Origin: Verrucomicrobiia bacterium
Lineage (GTDB): Bacteria > Verrucomicrobiota > Verrucomicrobiia > CAIQCK01
Direction: 5' to 3'
NCBI GenBank assembly: GCA_026417675.1
Contig: JAOACV010000013.1
Span: 6,072 to 13,875, forward strand
DNA length: 7,804 nt
The position numbers and the translations under genes are program-made. This document shows, one piece after another, positions 5,587 to 7,804 of the stretch (positions are counted from its first letter, which is position 1; each line of letters begins with the position of its first letter). The notes under the pieces were generated by a model. That model made no database searches, had not been told where the DNA came from, and saw only the letters and a program-made list of their open reading frames with translations.

Positions 5587-7608
5587 TCACTTCGACGGCT
5601 TCGGGCTGCCCACGCTCGCGGGTTTCTTGATCGGCGTCGGCTTGGCGGACGCGCCGGTTTCCAGTGCCTTGAGCTTCTCGGCGATCTTCTTGTTGCCCGG
5701 CTCGACCTGCAGGCCCTTTTGCAAGTGCTCACGCGCGAGGTCCTTCCTGCCCATCTTCAAATACACCTCAGCCAGATGCTCGAAAATTGCGGCGTCTTCC
5801 TTCGCGGCGTCGGTCTTTGCCGCCTCGTTGAGGTAGCGCAGCGCCTCGTAGGTGCGGCCTAGACGAAAATAGACCCAGCCGAGGCTGTCCAGATACGCAC
5901 CATTCTTCGGCTCGGCCTTCAGGGCGCGCTTGATCAACATCTCGGCCTCCTTGAGGTTCTCGCCCTTGTCGGCAAACATGTAGCCCAGATAGTTGCAGGA
6001 CTCGTCGTTGTCCGGGTTGAGTTTCAGGGATTTGCGGAACAACTCGACCGCGCGCTCGAACTGCCCGCCGCGTTCGCAAGCGGCGCCGTAGTAGAAGTAG
6101 AACGTGGTGTCGAGGATGTCCTTCTCTTCCTGGCTGCCCTTGGCCATGATCTCGGTCTGGACGAACGCCTCGATGGCCTTGGGATAGTCCTTCATGCTGC
6201 TGCACACCAGCCCGAGGAAATACGGCACGCGCGCGCTGTCCGGGAAACGTTCCTTGGCGCGCTGCAAGATCTGAAGCGCCTCGGACTGGCGCTTTTGAAC
6301 CAGATACAGACGGGTCAGTCGCAGGTAGGTCGTCAACTCCTTTGGGTTGAGAATCAGCGCCTGCTCGTAGTTGGCCTGAGCGCGGTCGTAGGCTTTGCCC
6401 GCTTCATACAGGCCGCCCAGCTTGTCATACCACCTCCAGTTCGTCGGCTGGCGCTTGATGACTTCTTCAATCTGGGCGGCGCCGCGGTCAAAATCCTTTT
6501 TTGCGGCGTAGGCGTCGGCGAGCCGCTCCCGCACATCGAGCGCGTCGGGCCGCTTTTCCAGTATGTGCTGGTAAAGCGCGATGCCCTTGTCCGCCTCGTT
6601 GTGCGCCACGTAGTAGCCGCCCAGGCGGAACAGAATGCCCAGGTCCTCGGGCGCGAATTTTCGCGCTTTCTCGTAGCACTCGACGGCGCGCGGCGATTTG
6701 GGCTTTTGCGTATAGACTGTCGCCACCGCCTTGGCCGCGGTCGGCTCGGACATCGTCAGCGCGTAGAGATCGCCCAGCGTGGCCCAGAACCGCGCGTCCT
6801 CGCTGTTTTGCTGAAACGCGCGCTCCAGCACGCGCAACGTCTCGGCTGCCTTGTGCTCCTTGAGGTAAACCGCCGCGAGCGATTGATACGGCGCGATCTG
6901 GAGCGGATCAATCCGGCTCGCTTCTTGGTAAGCCGCAATGGCTTTGGGCGTCTTCCCGGCGCTTTGGTAGGCGATGCCGAGCAGCAGATGAATCTCGTAG
7001 CTGGTCGGGCTGACGGCCGCGGCTCGCTCCAGGACGGCTTGGGCCTTGTCATTCTGCTTCCGGCGCAAATACTCCGCGCCGAGATGGACCGCCAGCGGAA
7101 CGTGGTTCATGCCGGCATTGAGCGGCAGGTATTTGGCCGTCGGGTCAATGTCGAACGCCGCCTGGTATTCCTGCAGCGCTTTGTCGAACTGCTGCCGCAA
7201 CTCGTAATGCTTGCCGGCGGCGCAACGCGCCATCGCCTCGGCGCGCTTGACCGCGTCAGGTTTGAGCTTCAGATCCGCCTTTGCGTCGGACCCCTCGACG
7301 GGCATCGAGGGCGGGATGTATTGCGAGGTCGGCGGCTCCGGGGATGGCGCGGCTTGTTGCTGAGCCGAGGGCGGGGCCGGCATCGTTGCGACCACTTCAT
7401 TCGTCGCAGACGGCGCGCCGGTGAAAAGGTCCACCCGACGCGCGGGCGGTTCCGGCGCCTTCTTGACTGATGTGGTTGCCGCGGCGGTTTTCCGTGGCGT
7501 CGGGGCGACGCAGCCGCTCCATGTACCGGCTGCCGCGAGCAGCGCGCACACCGCAGCCCGCGCGAGCCAGCCGGCCGCGTTGTGAATTGGCTCTCGTCGT
7601 GTCAACAC
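5587..7608 (-). CDS. Large tetratricopeptide-repeat protein, probable lipoprotein
   Basis: With GTG 7608 as start (TTG 7605 directly after is equally possible) the product has 673 residues and ends at TGA 5587-5589. The N-terminus has RR, then a hydrophobic AAVCALLAAAG stretch and TWSGC, an imperfect lipobox whose Cys33 would be lipidated. A Pro/Ala-rich linker (34-120) precedes about 14 TPR units (124-650). Their phasing is clear in ELRQQFDKALQEYQAAFDIDP, LGIAYQSAGKTPKAIAAYQEA, LGYMFADKGENLKEAEMLIKRAL and DSLGWVYFRLGRTYEALRYL. A Lys/Pro tail (654-673) closes it. TPR solenoids are protein-binding scaffolds; this one would lie in the envelope, facing the periplasm. No enzymatic domain is seen and the partner is unknown. 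The frame runs upstream to a GTG at 7725, but that start lies inside the next gene and adds an Arg-rich, non-signal extension, so I reject it. No strong Shine-Dalgarno supports any start. Confidence 0.88.
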   Translation of the reverse strand: MLTRREPIHNAAGWLARAAVCALLAAAGTWSGCVAPTPRKTAAATTSVKKAPEPPARRVDLFTGAPSATNEVVATMPAPPSAQQQAAPSPEPPTSQYIPPSMPVEGSDAKADLKLKPDAVKRAEAMARCAAGKHYELRQQFDKALQEYQAAFDIDPTAKYLPLNAGMNHVPLAVHLGAEYLRRKQNDKAQAVLERAAAVSPTSYEIHLLLGIAYQSAGKTPKAIAAYQEASRIDPLQIAPYQSLAAVYLKEHKAAETLRVLERAFQQNSEDARFWATLGDLYALTMSEPTAAKAVATVYTQKPKSPRAVECYEKARKFAPEDLGILFRLGGYYVAHNEADKGIALYQHILEKRPDALDVRERLADAYAAKKDFDRGAAQIEEVIKRQPTNWRWYDKLGGLYEAGKAYDRAQANYEQALILNPKELTTYLRLTRLYLVQKRQSEALQILQRAKERFPDSARVPYFLGLVCSSMKDYPKAIEAFVQTEIMAKGSQEEKDILDTTFYFYYGAACERGGQFERAVELFRKSLKLNPDNDESCNYLGYMFADKGENLKEAEMLIKRALKAEPKNGAYLDSLGWVYFRLGRTYEALRYLNEAAKTDAAKEDAAIFEHLAEVYLKMGRKDLAREHLQKGLQVEPGNKKIAEKLKALETGASAKPTPIKKPASVGSPKPSK

Positions 7609-7625
7609 GAGGGGAAACACCCGCT

Positions 7626-7643
7626 CCGCGCGCCGGCGCGCGG
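7626..7643. repeat. 18-bp perfect GC palindrome between the small ribosomal-type gene and the TPR gene
   Basis: CCGCGCGCCGGCGCGCGG is its own reverse complement, and a second palindrome GGCCGGCC overlaps its edge at 7642-7649. In minus-strand RNA it would fold into a 7-bp G/C stem with a CCGG loop, 36 bases after the small gene's stop and 17 bases before the chosen TPR start. The following bases (AGCGGGTGTTTCCCC) have only a short T-run. It may be an attenuator, a weak terminator or an operator. Chance is a real option in DNA this GC-rich. Confidence 0.5.
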
Positions 7644-7679
7644 CCGGCCCGCAATCGCACGTGGCGTCCGCGCGGCGTG

Positions 7680-7781
7680 CTACTTCTGCCACGCGCGCTT
7701 CATGTGACGGTGCGCCTTGGAGCACTTCCGCCGCTTGTGACGGTTCATTTTGGCTTTGCGACGCTTCTTGATCGAACCCAT
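7680..7781 (-). CDS. 33-residue AURKAIP1/COX24-domain protein (bS22/mS38-like small ribosomal protein)
   Basis: Reading the minus strand from ATG 7781 to TAG 7680-7682 gives 33 residues beginning MGSIKKRRKAKMNRHKRRK and ending AWQK. Sixteen of 33 residues are Lys or Arg, three are His and none is acidic. The MGS start and KKRRK-KM-RHKRRK core match the AURKAIP1/COX24 family (DUF1713). Its members include the tiny mycobacterial 30S protein bS22 and mitochondrial mS38, which sit in the small ribosomal subunit near the decoding region. The start is well supported by AAGGAG 5 bases upstream. Cys20 falls in the basic stretch and looks unusual for the family. The gene is easily missed because of its size, and another frame runs through it. 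It is probably expressed separately from, or just ahead of, the TPR gene. Ribosome association is inferred from the family. Confidence 0.85.
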   Translation of the reverse strand: MGSIKKRRKAKMNRHKRRKCSKAHRHMKRAWQK

Positions 7782-7786
7782 GACTG

Positions 7787-7792
7787 CTCCTT
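7787..7792 (-). promoter_or_regulatory. Shine-Dalgarno AAGGAG for the 33-residue basic protein
   Basis: On the minus strand AAGGAG is followed by 5 bases and then ATG 7781. This near-ideal ribosome site is the strongest independent sign that the short frame is a real gene. The promoter would lie beyond the window edge. Confidence 0.8.
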
Positions 7793-7804
7793 CAGACTAC
7801 AGAC

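Noticed and set aside
6295..7470. 391-residue plus-strand frame antisense to the TPR gene
   Set aside because: It is a mirror of repeated TPR codons in GC-rich DNA, with no signal, domain or ribosome site.
1..7804. tRNA or rRNA genes, CRISPR arrays, insertion sequences, phage or defence modules
   Set aside because: I found no regular repeat-spacer pattern, transposase motifs, terminal repeats or cloverleaf-like sequence by eye; intergenic space is too short for most of these.

Overview
The window is about 7.8 kb of GC-rich bacterial DNA with tightly packed genes of ordinary chromosomal type. I see no phage, transposon, CRISPR or RNA genes. The gene styles suggest a member of the Verrucomicrobiota/PVC group, perhaps an environmental genome. 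The pointers are a PfkB kinase with a DRVGGGDGY motif, a CsgG-family protein outside any curli operon, a large TPR protein that may be a lipoprotein, a tiny AURKAIP1/COX24-type ribosomal protein, and several starts with no Shine-Dalgarno. This taxonomy is inference from pattern only.

Layout: (1) 3-287 (+) is the C-terminal end of a PfkB-family sugar kinase. It converges, with a 13-base gap, on (2) a large minus-strand gene (301-2325) encoding a natural fusion of a family-2 and a family-4 glycosyltransferase. (3) A divergent intergenic region of about 100 bases holds a symmetric CTTTAC/GTAAAG inverted repeat that could supply promoter elements both ways. (4) The plus-strand cluster is mnmA (2427-3494), a HAD-family phosphatase (3513-4109), cutA (4106-4450, overlapping the HAD gene by 4 bases) and a CsgG-family exported protein (4540-5478, with its own strong Shine-Dalgarno). 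(5) A short convergent region has a possible terminator hairpin. (6) The minus strand then carries a roughly 14-repeat TPR protein with a lipoprotein-like signal (5587 to about 7608). Upstream of it is a 33-residue, extremely basic ribosomal-type protein (7680-7781).

Functionally this is mostly housekeeping plus cell-surface work: sugar-acid catabolism, polysaccharide assembly, tRNA wobble-uridine thiolation, small-molecule dephosphorylation, CutA, and two envelope proteins that converge on each other. No obvious new defence or mobile system is present. The most useful observations are the glycosyltransferase fusion, the overlooked 33-codon gene (which also corrects the start of the TPR gene), the two-cysteine CsgG-like protein without a lipobox, and the GC palindrome ahead of the TPR gene.
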